A DNA stretch of 64,000 bases, taken from contig JAKOON010000052.1 in assembly GCA_022577435.1 (NCBI GenBank), forward strand, positions 1,303,654 through 1,367,653, written 5' to 3'. Below are positions 22,190 through 34,486 of the stretch, one piece after another. Within the stretch, counting starts at the first letter, position 1. The number at the start of each line of letters is the position of its first letter. The translations under genes were made by a program, and so were the position numbers. The DNA comes from Embiotoca jacksoni (taxonomy: Eukaryota > Chordata > Actinopteri > Embiotocidae). A model generated the notes under the pieces. The model had not been told where the DNA came from, did not search any database, and saw only the letters and a program-made list of their open reading frames with translations.

Positions 22190-22801
22190 GCAGCAACACT
22201 TTGGTGTTCGGACTCTGGACACAGTTTACTGAATTGTCACAAGAAACTAAACTGACAGACTAAAAAGAACTGTAGCTTACAACTGTTTGTTACTTGACCT
22301 TTTCTCTGACGTTACTCGTGATGCCGTTTGTTTTTAGTGCAGCCAACACCGACGCCGATTTTCGGAATCAAACGGATGTTTTTCATCAAGTGTCAGTTTC
22401 ATAAAAATATGACTTCTTGGCTTTTCTTCTTTTCGCAAAAACGCGCTTATATTTGCCTTAATTAGATCTGCCTCTTGTCAAGGTGTCCGTCAGAAAAACC
22501 GGTAGAAAAAAAGTGAACAAAGTAATGTTGGCTATTTAAATCTGGCCTGGTCAGTTGATCTCGTTCAGTTTGAGAAATAAGACCTTTTCTTGTTTCCAAG
22601 CTTGTTTTCGTGCTACTTGCGTAGCGTGACTTCTGCTGCTCTTTGGCCTACACATGTCTTTGTCCAGAGTCTTCACATTGCTGCTGCTGTTACTCCTTTT
22701 TATTTTTTGTAAAGTGTAACTAAGACAGAAGCACTGTACACGCTGTTGTATTAAACCACTAATGAATGAAAAAAAAAATACTAAAGTTGTGACAAATATG
22801 G

Positions 22802-22807
22802 AATAAA
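22802..22807 (+). terminator. poly(A) signal, distal
   Basis: AATAAA followed by TGTTGTATG and T-rich sequence about 25-50 nt downstream. It is the last good signal before the repeat zone and marks the likely outer limit of the gene. Confidence 0.5.
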
Positions 22808-22830
22808 TGGAAAACTGTTGAGAAAATGTT

Positions 22831-23087
22831 GTATGCTCAAGTTTCTTCTGTCATTTTGAGATGCTACTTTGAGTTATTTAAAGAGATTCCTTTTATTTTA
22901 AAAACGATACATTGAGTTTTAAGAAGTTACAAATATATTGTAAATGTTTAGGAATACATTTGGTAAATTATTATTTTATTTATTACTATTCATTTCTGTT
23001 GTAAATTTGAACAGAAATATGATTTATAGCACATACTATTTACTACTGTTGCTACTTTACTGTATCTACTGTGACTGCAGACAGACT
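22831..23087. other. short AT-rich intergenic spacer
   Basis: AT-rich with TTATTT words. Nothing recognised. It separates the gene end from the repeat transition zone. Confidence 0.6.
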
Positions 23088-23296
23088 TTTTTTCATATTT
23101 CGGATGACATGCTATGGTATGACATGACTTTTTTCCCCCCAAATGTTGGAAGACATGGTGCGGTAGAATGGGACAGTGGTTAGTGCTATGGCCCCATATT
23201 ACCAAGGTTCTGGCTTCAATCCCTGGTCAGGATGATTTTGTATCTTGTGCAAAAAAATCATACCATAGTGTGTCCTACAAAATAAATGAAAAAAAA
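23088..23296 (+). mobile_element. SINE-like element flanked by inverted satellite-like arms, copy 1
   Basis: The left arm (about 23,088-23,130) carries CATATTTCGGATGACATGC and CTATGGTATGAC. The central head GGGACAGTGGTTAG...GGTTCTGGCTTCAATCCC resembles a tRNA-type region with a B-box-like GGTTC. The right arm (about 23,249-23,296) carries ATCATACCATAG then TGTCCTACAAAAT, the approximate reverse complement of the left arm. Both arms share the private base pair that turns CTATAG into CTATGG, so they matched each other when this copy formed. Confidence 0.65.
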
Positions 23297-24112
23297 GAGT
23301 ATACTTGGTATAATGGGGCAGTGGTTAGCACTGTCGCCTCATATCAAGGTTCTGGGCTCGATCCCTGGTCAGGATGATTTTGTGTGTTGTGCGAAAAAAG
23401 TCACACTAGTATGTCGTACTATATGCCTACTACTACTATACTATACTAGTACTATATGACTTCATGATATTTTGGACGACATGCTATAGTATGACTTTTT
23501 TTTTTTTTTTTAACAGAAACGGAAGTCAACAATGCCAAACCAATGTCATATGTGTGGTAAAATGGGGCAGTGGTTTGTGCTGTCGCCTCAGAGTATCAAG
23601 CTTCTGGGTTCGATCCCGTGTCAGGATGATTTTGTGTTGTCCAAAAAAAGTCAACATTAGTTGTATAGTATGTCCTACATAATAAATAAAAAAAACAACA
23701 TAGTGTGACTGGTAAAATGGGCTGATGCTTAGCAGTGTTGCCTCCCAATCAGAAGGGTCCAGTTTCAAAACCAGCCCTGTAAGGAAGACATAAACATCTC
23801 ATGAGAAGCCCCATCCCCAAAGTCGTTTCGATCCAAGTCGCAGGGGGATTTTGTGTGTTTTGCAAAAAAAAGTCATACTACAGTATACCCTACATAATAA
23901 AGAAAAAAAAACATACAGTGTGTCTGGTAAAATGGGCTAGTGGTTAGCAGTGTTGCCTCCCAATCAGAAAGGTCTGGGTTTGATACCAGGGCTTGGCATT
24001 TTGTGTTTTGTACAAAATATGTTATTGCATGACTTATATGACTTTTAAACACATCATGGTAGACTGATCAACAGTGTAGTGGTTGGCGTTGTTGACTCCC
24101 AGTCAGAAGGTT
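23297..24112 (+). mobile_element. SINE-like head copies 2-6, transition to satellite
   Basis: Five more degenerate head copies start near 23,308, 23,555, 23,706, 23,926 and 24,060, each with GGG(C/A)(A/T)GTGGTTAG-like sequence and a GTT(C/T)-type box. Between them lie GATTTTGTGTGTTGT and AAAAAAGTCATAC-type arms in both orientations. 23,461-23,500 already contains a near-perfect satellite unit. The sixth head is cut off at AGAAGGTTCT and runs straight into ACATGCTATCGTATGAC, the first unit of the array. Confidence 0.75.
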
Positions 24113-25561
24113 CTACATGCTATCGTATGACTTTTATTTTATCATATTTTAGACGACATGCTATCGTATGACTTTTATTTTATCATATTTTAGACGACAT
24201 GCTATAGTATGACTTTTTTTTTTATCATATTTTAGACGACATGCTATAGTATGACTTTTTTTTTATCATATTATAGACGACATGCTATAGTATGACTTTT
24301 TATCGTATTTTAGACGACATGCTATAGTATGACTTTTTTTTATCATATTTTAGACGACATGCTATAGTATGACTTTTTATCATATTTTAGACGACATGCT
24401 ATAGTATGACTTTTTTTTATCATATTTTAGACGACATGCTATAGTATGACTTTTTTTTTTATCATATTTTAGACGACATGCTATAGTATGACTTTTTTTT
24501 TTATCATATTTTAGATGACATGCTATAGTATGACTTTTTATCATATTTTAGACGACATGCTATAGTATGACTTTTTTTTATCATATTTTAGACGACATGC
24601 TATAGTATGACTTTTTTTTATCATATTTTAGACGACATGCTATAGTATGACTTTTTTTTTTCATATTTTAGACGACATGCTATAGTATGACTTTTTTTTT
24701 TCATATTTTAGACGACATGCTATAGTATGACTTTTTTTTTTATCTTATTTTAGACGACATGCTATAGTATGACTTTTTTATATCATATTATAGACGACAT
24801 GCTATAGTATGACTTTTTTTTTTTATCATATTTTAGACGACATGCTATAGTATGACTTTTTTATCATATTTTAGATGACATGCTATAGTATGACTTTTTT
24901 ATATCATATTTTAGACGACATGCTAAAGTATGACTTTTTATCATATTTTAGACGACATGCTATAGTATGACTTTTTTATATCATATTTTAGACGACATGC
25001 TAAAGTATGACTTTTTATCATATTTTAGACGACATGCTATAGTATGACTTTCATTTTTTTTTTTATCATATTTTAGACGACATGTTATAGTATGACTTTT
25101 TGGTCATATTATAGACGACATGCTATAGTATGACTTTTTATCATATTTTAGACGACATGCTATAGTATGACTTTCATTTTTTTTTTATCATATTTTAGAC
25201 GACATGCTATAGTATGACTTTCATTTTTTTTTTATCATATTTTAGACGACATGCTATAGTATGACTTTCATTTTTTTTTTTATCATATTTTAGACGACAT
25301 GTTATAGTATGACTTTTTGGTCATATTATAGACGACATGCTATAGTATGACTTTTTATCATATTTTAGACGACATGCTATAGTATGACTTTTTTTCTTTA
25401 TCATATTTTAGATGACATGCTATAGTATGACTTTTTTTCTTTATCATATTTTAGATGACATGCTATAGTATGACTTTTTTTTTGGTCATATTTTGGACGA
25501 CATGCTATAGTATGACTTTTTTATCATATTTTAGACGACATGCTATAGTATGACTTTTTTT

Positions 25562-28500
25562 CATTATCATATTTTAGATGACATGCTATAGTATGACTTT
25601 TTTTTTGGTCATATTTTGGACGACATGCTATAGTATGACTTTTTTTTTATCATATTTTAGACGACATGCTATAGTATGACTTTTTTTAATCATATTTTAG
25701 ACGACATGCTATAGTATGACTTTTTTTAATCATATTTTAGACGACATGCTATAGTATGACTTTTTTTATCATATTTTAGACGACATGCTATAGTATGACT
25801 TTTTTTTTATCATATTTTAGACGACATGCTATAGTATGACTTTTTTTTGGTCATATTTTGGACGACATGCTATAGTATGATTTGTTTGTCATATTTTAGA
25901 CGACATGCTATAGTATGACTTTTTTTTTTTTATCATATTTTAGACGACATGCTATAGTATGACTTTTTTTAATCATATTTTAGACGACATGCTATAGTAT
26001 GACTTTTTTATCATACTTTAGACGACATGCTATAGTATGACTTTTTTTTGGTCATATTTTGGACGACATGCTATAGTATGATTTGTTTATCATATTTTAG
26101 ACGACATGCTATAGTATGACTTTTTTGTCATATTTTAGACGACATGCTGTAGTATGACTTTTTTGTCATATTTTAGACGACATGTTATAGTATGACTTTT
26201 TTGTCATATTTTAGACGACATGCTATAGTATGACTTTTTTGTCATATTTTAGACGACATGTTATAGTATGACTTTTTTGTCATATTTTAGACGACATGCT
26301 CTGGTATGACTTTTTTTTTTTATCATATTTTAGACGACATGCTGTAGTGTGACTTTTTCTTTCATATTTCAGACGACATGCTATAGTATGACTATTTTTT
26401 TCATATTTCAGACAACATGCTATAGTATGACTTTTTTTTTCATATTTTAGACGACATGCTATAGTATGACTTTTTTTTTCATATTTCAGACGACATGCTA
26501 TAGTATGACTTTTTTTTTCATATTTTAGACGACATGCTATAGTATGACTTTTTTTCTTTATCATATTTTAGACGACATGCTATAGTATGACTTTTTTTTG
26601 GTCATATTTTGGACGACATGCTATAGTATGATTTGTTTGTCATATTTTAGACGACATGCTATAGTATGACTTTTTTTTGGTCATATTTTGGACGACATGC
26701 TATAGTATGACTTTTTTTTTGGTCATATTTTGGACGACATGCTATAGTATGACTTTTTTGTTATATTTTAGACGACATGCTATAGTATGACTTTTTTTTT
26801 ATCATATTTTAGACGACATGCTATAGTATGACTTTTTTTTATCATATTATAGACGACATGCTATAGTATGACTTTTTATCATATTTTAGACGACATGCTA
26901 TAGTATGACTTTTTTTTTATCATATTTTAGACGACATGCTATAGTATGACTTTTTTTTTTATCATATTTTAGACGACATGCTATAGTATGACTTTTTTTT
27001 TTTATCATATTTTAGATGACATGCTATAGTATGACTTTTTATCATATTTTAGACGACATGTTATAGTATGACTTTTTTTTTATCATATTTTAGACGACAT
27101 GCTATAGTATGACTTTTTTTTATCATATTTTAGACGATATGCTATAGAATGACTTTTTTATCATATTTTAGACGACATGCTATAGTATGACTTTTTTTAT
27201 ATCATATTATAGACGACATGCTATAGTATGACTTTTTTTTTATCATATTTTAGACGACATGCTATAGTATGACTTTTTTATCATATTTTAGATGACATGC
27301 TATAGTATGACTTTTTTATATCATATTTTAGACGACATGCTAAAGTATGACTTTTTTTCATTATCATATTTTAGATGACATGCTATAGTATGACTTTTTT
27401 TTTGGTCATATTTTGGACGACATGCTATAGTATGACTTTTTTTTTTATCATATTTTAGACGACATGCTATAGTATGACTTTTTTTAATCATATTTTAGAC
27501 GACATGCTATAGTATGACTTTTTTTTAATCATATTTTAGACGACATGCTATAGTATGACTTTTTTTATCATATTTTAGACGACATGCTATAGTATGACTT
27601 TTTTTTTATCATATTTTAGACGACATGCTATAGTATGACTTTTTTTTGGTCATATTTTGGACGACATGCTATAGTATGATTTGTTTGTCATATTTTAGAC
27701 GACATGCTATAGTATGACTTTTTTTTTTTTATCATATTTTAGACGACATGCTATAGTATGACTTTTTTTAATCATATTTTAGACGACATGCTATAGTATG
27801 ACTTTTTTATCATACTTTAGACGACATGCTATAGTATGACTTTTTTTTGGTCATATTTTGGACGACATGCTATAGTATGATTTGTTTATCATATTTTAGA
27901 CGACATGCTATAGTATGACTTTTTTGTCATATTTTAGACGACATGCTGTAGTATGACTTTTTTGTCATATTTTAGACGACATGTTATAGTATGACTTTTT
28001 TGTCATATTTTAGACGACATGCTATAGTATGACTTTTTTGTCATATTTTAGACGACATGTTATAGTATGACTTTTTTGTCATATTTTAGACGACATGCTC
28101 TGGTATGACTTTTTTTTTTTATCATATTTTAGACGACATGCTGTAGTGTGACTTTTTCTTTCATATTTCAGACGACATGCTATAGTATGACTATTTTTTT
28201 CATATTTCAGACAACATGCTATAGTATGACTTTTTTTTTCATATTTTAGACGACATGCTATAGTATGACTTTTTTTTTCATATTTCAGACGACATGCTAT
28301 AGTATGACTTTTTTTTTCATATTTTAGACGACATGCTATAGTATGACTTTTTTTCTTTATCATATTTTAGACGACATGCTATAGTATGACTTTTTTTTGG
28401 TCATATTTTGGACGACATGCTATAGTATGATTTGTTTGTCATATTTTAGACGACATGCTATAGTATGACTTTTTTTTGGTCATATTTTGGACGACATGCT

Positions 28501-29100
28501 ATAGTATGACTTTTTTTTTGGTCATATTTTGGACGACATGCTATAGTATGACTTTTTTGTTATATTTTAGACGACATGCTATAGTATGACTTTTTTTTTA
28601 TCATATTTTAGACGACATGCTATAGTATGACTTTTTTTTATCATATTATAGACGACATGCTATAGTATGACTTTTTATCATATTTTAGACGACATGCTAT
28701 AGTATGACTTTTTTTTTATCATATTTTAGACGACATGCTATAGTATGACTTTTTTTTTTATCATATTTTAGACGACATGCTATAGTATGACTTTTTTTTT
28801 TTATCATATTTTAGATGACATGCTATAGTATGACTTTTTATCATATTTTAGACGACATGTTATAGTATGACTTTTTTTTATCATATTTTAGACGACATGC
28901 TATAGTATGACTTTTTTTTATCATATTTTAGACGATATGCTATAGAATGACTTTTTTATCATATTTTAGACGACATGCTATAGTATGACTTTTTTTATAT
29001 CATATTATAGACGACATGCTATAGTATGACTTTTTTATCATATTTTAGATGACATGCTATAGTATGACTTTTTTATATCATATTTTAGACGACATGCTAA
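25562..29100 (+). repeat. 1.80-kb tandem higher-order duplication
   Basis: Diagnostic variants recur about 1,797-1,799 bp apart: TTCATTATCAT at 25,562 and 27,359; GCTCTGGTATG at 26,299 and 28,098; GACGATATGC with TAGAATGAC at 27,133 and 28,931. The second copy lacks at least one unit near its end. Confidence 0.9.
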
Positions 29101-32100
29101 AGTATGACTTTCATTTTTTTTTTATCATATTTTAGACGACATGTTATAGTATGACTTTCATTTTTTTTTTATCATATTTTAGACGACATGTTATAGTATG
29201 ACTTTCATTTTTTTTTTATCATATTTTAGACGACATGCTATAGTATGACTTTCATTTTTTTTTTATCATATTTTAGACGACATGCTATAGTATGACTTTC
29301 ATTTTTTTTTTTATCATATTTTAGACGACATGTTATAGTATGACTTTTTTTTTGGTCATATTTTGGACGACATGCTATAGTATGACTTTTTTATCATATT
29401 TTGGACGACATGCTATAGTATGACTTTTTTATCATATTTTAGACGACATGCTATAGTATGACTTTTTTTCTTTATCATATTTTAGATGACATGCTATAGT
29501 ATGACTTTTTTTTTGGTCATATTTTGGACGACATGCTGTAGTATGACTTTTTTTTTTTTATCATATTTTAGACGACATGCTGTAGTATGACTATTTTTTT
29601 CATATTTCAGACAACATGCTATAGTATGACTTTTTTTTTCATATTTTAGACGACATGCTATAGTATGACTTTTTTTTTCATATTTCAGACGACATGCTAT
29701 AGTATGACTTTTTTTTTCATATTTTAGACGACATGCTATAGTATGACTTTTTTTCTTTATCATATTTTAGACGACATGCTATAGTATGACTTTTTTTTGG
29801 TCATATTTTGGACGACATGCTATAGTATGATTTGTTTGTCATATTTTAGACGACATGCTATAGTATGACTTTTTTTTGGTCATATTTTGGACGACATGCT
29901 ATAGTATGACTTTTTTTTTGGTCATATTTTGGACGACATGCTATAGTATGACTTTTTTTTTGGTCATATTTTGGACGACATGCTATAGTATGACTTTTTT
30001 TTTGGTCATATTTTGGACGACATGCTATAGTATGACTTTTTTTTTGGTCATATTTTAGACGACATGCTGTAGTGTGACTTTTTCTTTCATATTTCAGACG
30101 ACATGCTATAGTATGACTATTTTTTTCATATTTCAGACGACATGCTATAGTATGACTTTTTTTTTCATATTTTAGACGACATGCTATAGTATGACTTTTT
30201 TTCTTTATCATATTTTAGATGACATGCTATAGTATGACTTTTTTTCTTTATCATATTTTAGATGACATGCTATAGTATGACTTTTTTTTTGGTCATATTT
30301 TGGACGACATGCTATAGTATGACTTTTTTATCATATTTTAGACGACATGCTATAGTATGACTTTTTTTCATTATCATATTTTAGATGACATGCTATAGTA
30401 TGACTTTTTTTTTGGTCATATTTTGGACGACATGCTATAGTATGACTTTTTTTTTTTATCATATTTTAGACGACATGCTATAGTATGACTTTTTTTAATC
30501 ATATTTTAGACGACATGCTATAGTATGACTTTTTTTAATCATATTTTAGACGACATGCTATAGTATGACTTTTTTTATCATATTTTAGACGACATGCTAT
30601 AGTATGACTTTTTTTTTTATCATATTTTAGACGACATGCTATAGTATGACTTTTTTTTGGTCATATTTTGGACGACATGCTATAGTATGATTTGTTTGTC
30701 ATATTTTAGACGACATGCTATAGTATGACTTTTTTTTTTTTATCATATTTTAGACGACATGCTATAGTATGACTTTTTTTAATCATATTTTAGACGACAT
30801 GCTATAGTATGACTTTTTTTAATCATATTTTAGACGACATGCTATAGTATGACTTTTTTTAATCATATTTTAGACGACATGCTATAGTATGACTTTTTTA
30901 TCATACTTTAGACGACATGCTATAGTATGACTTTTTTTTGGTCATATTTTGAACGACATGCTATAGTATGATTTGTTTATCATATTTTAGACGACATGCT
31001 ATAGTATGACTTTTTTTTGGTTTTATTTTGGACGACATGCTATAGTATGACTTTTTTGTCATATTTTAGACGACATGCTATAGTATGACTTTTTTGTCAT
31101 ATTTTAGACGACATGTTATAGCATGACTTTTTTGTCATATTTTAGACGACATGCTCTGGTATGACTTTTTTTTTTTATCATATTTTAGACGACATGCTGT
31201 AGTGTGACTTTTTCTTTCATATTTCAGACGACATGCTATAGTATGACTATTTTTTTCATATTTCAGACAACATGCTATAGTATGACTTTTTTTTTCATAT
31301 TTTAGACGACATGCTATAGTATGACTTTTTTTTTCATATTTCAGACGACATGCTATAGTATGACTTTTTTTTTCATATTTTAGACGACATGCTATAGTAT
31401 GACTTTTTTTCTTTATCATATTTTAGACGACATGCTATAGTATGACTTTTTTTTGGTCATATTTTGGACGACATGCTACAGTATGATTTGTTTGTCATAT
31501 TTTAGACGACATGCTATAGTATGACTTTTTTTTGGTCATATTTTGGACGACATGCTATAGTATGACTTTTTTTTTGGTCATATTTTGGACAACATGCTAT
31601 AGTATGACTTTTTTGTTATATTTTAGACGACATGCTATAGTATGACTTTTTTTTTATCATATTTTAGACGACATGCTATAGTATAACTTTTTTTTTATCA
31701 TATTATAGACGACATGCTATAGTATGACTTTTTATCATATTTTAGACGACATGCTATAGTATGACTTTTTTTTATCATATTTTAGACGACATGCTATAGT
31801 ATGACTTTTTTTTTTATCATATTTTAGACGACATGCTATAGTATGACTTTTTTTTTTTTTATCATATTTTAGATGACATGCTATAGTATGACTTTTTATC
31901 ATATTTTAGACGACATGTTATAGTATGACTTTTTTTTATCATATTTTAGACGACATGCTATAGTATGACTTTTTTTTATCATATTTTAGACGACATGCTA
32001 TAGAATGACTTTTTTATCATATTTTAGACGACATGCTATAGTATGACTTTTTTTATATCATATTATAGACGACATGCTATAGTATGACTTTTTTTTTATC

Positions 32101-33460
32101 ATATTTTAGACGACATGCTATAGTATGACTTTTTTATCATATTTTAGATGACATGCTATAGTATGACTTTTTTATATCATATTTTAGACGACATGCTAAA
32201 GTATGACTTTCATTTTTTTTTTATCATATTTTAGACGACATGTTATAGTATGACTTTCATTTTTTTTTTATCATATTTTAGACGACATGCTATAGTATGA
32301 CTTTCATTTTTTTTTTATCATATTTTAGACGACATGCTATAGTATGACTTTCATTTTTTTTTTTATCATATTTTAGACGACATGTTATAGTATGACTTTT
32401 TTTTTGGTCATATTTTGGACGACATGCTATAGTATGACTTTTTTATCATATTTTAGACGACATGCTATAGTATGACTTTTTTTCTTTATCATATTTTAGA
32501 TGACATGCTATAGTATGACTTTTTTTTTGGTCATATTTTGGACGACATGCTATAGTATGACTTTTTTTATCATATTTTAGACGACATGCTATAGTATGAC
32601 TTTTTTTTGGTCATATTTTGGACGACATGCTGTAGTATGACTTTTTTTTTTTTATCATATTTTAGACGACATGCTGTAGTATGACTATTTTTTTCATATT
32701 TCAGACAACATGCTATAGTATGACTTTTTTTTTCATATTTTAGACGACATGCTATAGTATGAATTTTTTTTTCATATTTCAGACGACATGCTATAGTATG
32801 ACTTTTTTTTTCATATTTTAGACGACATGCTATAGTATGACTTTTTTTCTTTATCATATTTTAGACGACATGCTATAGTATGACTTTTTTTTGGTCATAT
32901 TTTGGACGACATGCTATAGTATGATTTGTTTGTCATATTTTAGACGACATGCTATAGTATGACTTTTTTTTGGTCATATTTTGGACGACATGCTATAGTA
33001 TGACTTTTTTTTTGGTCATATTTTGGACGACATGCTATAGTATGACTTTTTTTTTGGTCATATTTTGGACGACATGCTATAGTATGACTTTTTTTTTGGT
33101 CATATTTTGGACGACATGCTATAGTATGACTTTTTTTTTGGTCATATTTTAGACGACATGCTGTAGTGTGACTTTTTCTTTCATATTTCAGACGACATGC
33201 TATAGTATGACTATTTTTTTCATATTTCAGACAACATGCTATAGTATGACTTTTTTTTTCATATTTTAGACGACATGCTATAGTATGACTTTTTTTTTCA
33301 TATTTCAGACGACATGCTATAGTATGACTTTTTTTTTCATATTTTAGACGACATGCTATAGTATGACTTTTTTTCTTTATCATATTATAGACGACATGCT
33401 ATAGTATGACTTTTTTTTGGTCATATTTTGGACGACATGCTATAGTATGATTTGTTTGTC
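27359..33460 (+). repeat. ~3.0-3.1-kb tandem higher-order duplication
   Basis: TTCATTATCAT at 27,359 recurs at 30,369 (3,010 bp). GCTCTGGTATG at 28,098 recurs at 31,154 (3,056). Four successive GGTCAT/TTGGACGAC units at about 29,880-30,050 recur at about 32,975-33,145 (about 3,094). The growing offset reflects gained units. Confidence 0.85.
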
Positions 33461-34486
33461 ATATTTTAGACGACATGCTATAGTATGACTTTTTTTTGGT
33501 CATATTTTGGACGACATGCTATAGTATGACTTTTTTTTTGGTCATATTTTGGACGACATGCTATAGTATGACTTTTTTGTTATATTTTAGACGACATGCT
33601 ATAGTATGACTTTTTTTTTTATCATATTTTAGACGACATGCTATAGTATGACTTTTTTTTATCATATTATAGACGACATGCTATAGTATGACTTTTTATC
33701 ATATTTTAGACGACATGCTATAGTATGACTTTTTTTTATCATATTTTAGACGACATGCTATAGTATGACTTTTTTTTTTATCATATTTTAGACGACATGC
33801 TATAGTATGACTTTTTTTTTTTTTTATCATATTTTAGATGACATGCTATAGTATGACTTTTTATCATATTTTAGACGACATGTTATAGTATGACTTTTTT
33901 TTATCATATTTTAGACGACATGCTATAGTATGACTTTTTTTTATCATATTTTAGACGACATGCTATAGAATGACTTTTTTATCATATTTTAGACGACATG
34001 CTATAGTATGACTTTTTTATATCATATTATAGACGACATGCTATAGTATGACTTTTTTTTTATCATATTTTAGACGACATGCTATAGTATGACTTTTTTA
34101 TCATATTTTAGATGACATGCTATAGTATGACTTTTTTATATCATATTTTAGACGACATGCTAAAGTATGACTTTCATTTTTTTTTTATCATATTTTAGAC
34201 GACATGTTATAGTATGACTTTCATTTTTTTTTAATCATATTTTAGACGACATGTTATAGTATGACTTTCATTTTTTTTTTATCATATTTTAGACGACATG
34301 CTATAGTATGACTTTCATTTTTTTTTTATCATATTTTAGACGACATGCTATAGTATGACTTTCATTTTTTTTTTTATCATATTTTAGACGACATGTTATA
34401 GTATGACTTTTTTTTTGGTCATATTTTGGACGACATGCTATAGTATGACTTTTTTATCATATTTTAGACGACATGCTATAGTATGA

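Larger units (their letters stand above)
20058..22830 (+). other. probable 3' UTR
   Basis: Follows the TGA stop without a further recognisable exon. It starts GC-rich (20,058-20,160) and becomes AT-rich. It contains a GT tract, a strong hairpin, repeated GGCAAC phrases, and several AATAAA hexamers (21,856, 22,184, 22,802). The end is inferred from the last good poly(A) signal. Confidence 0.6.

Noticed and set aside
23156..24010. Functional tRNA genes in the transition zone
   Set aside because: The head has a B-box-like GGTTC(G/A)ATCCC in some copies, but I could not fold a complete cloverleaf, and the copies are diverged from each other. SINE-like origin fits better.
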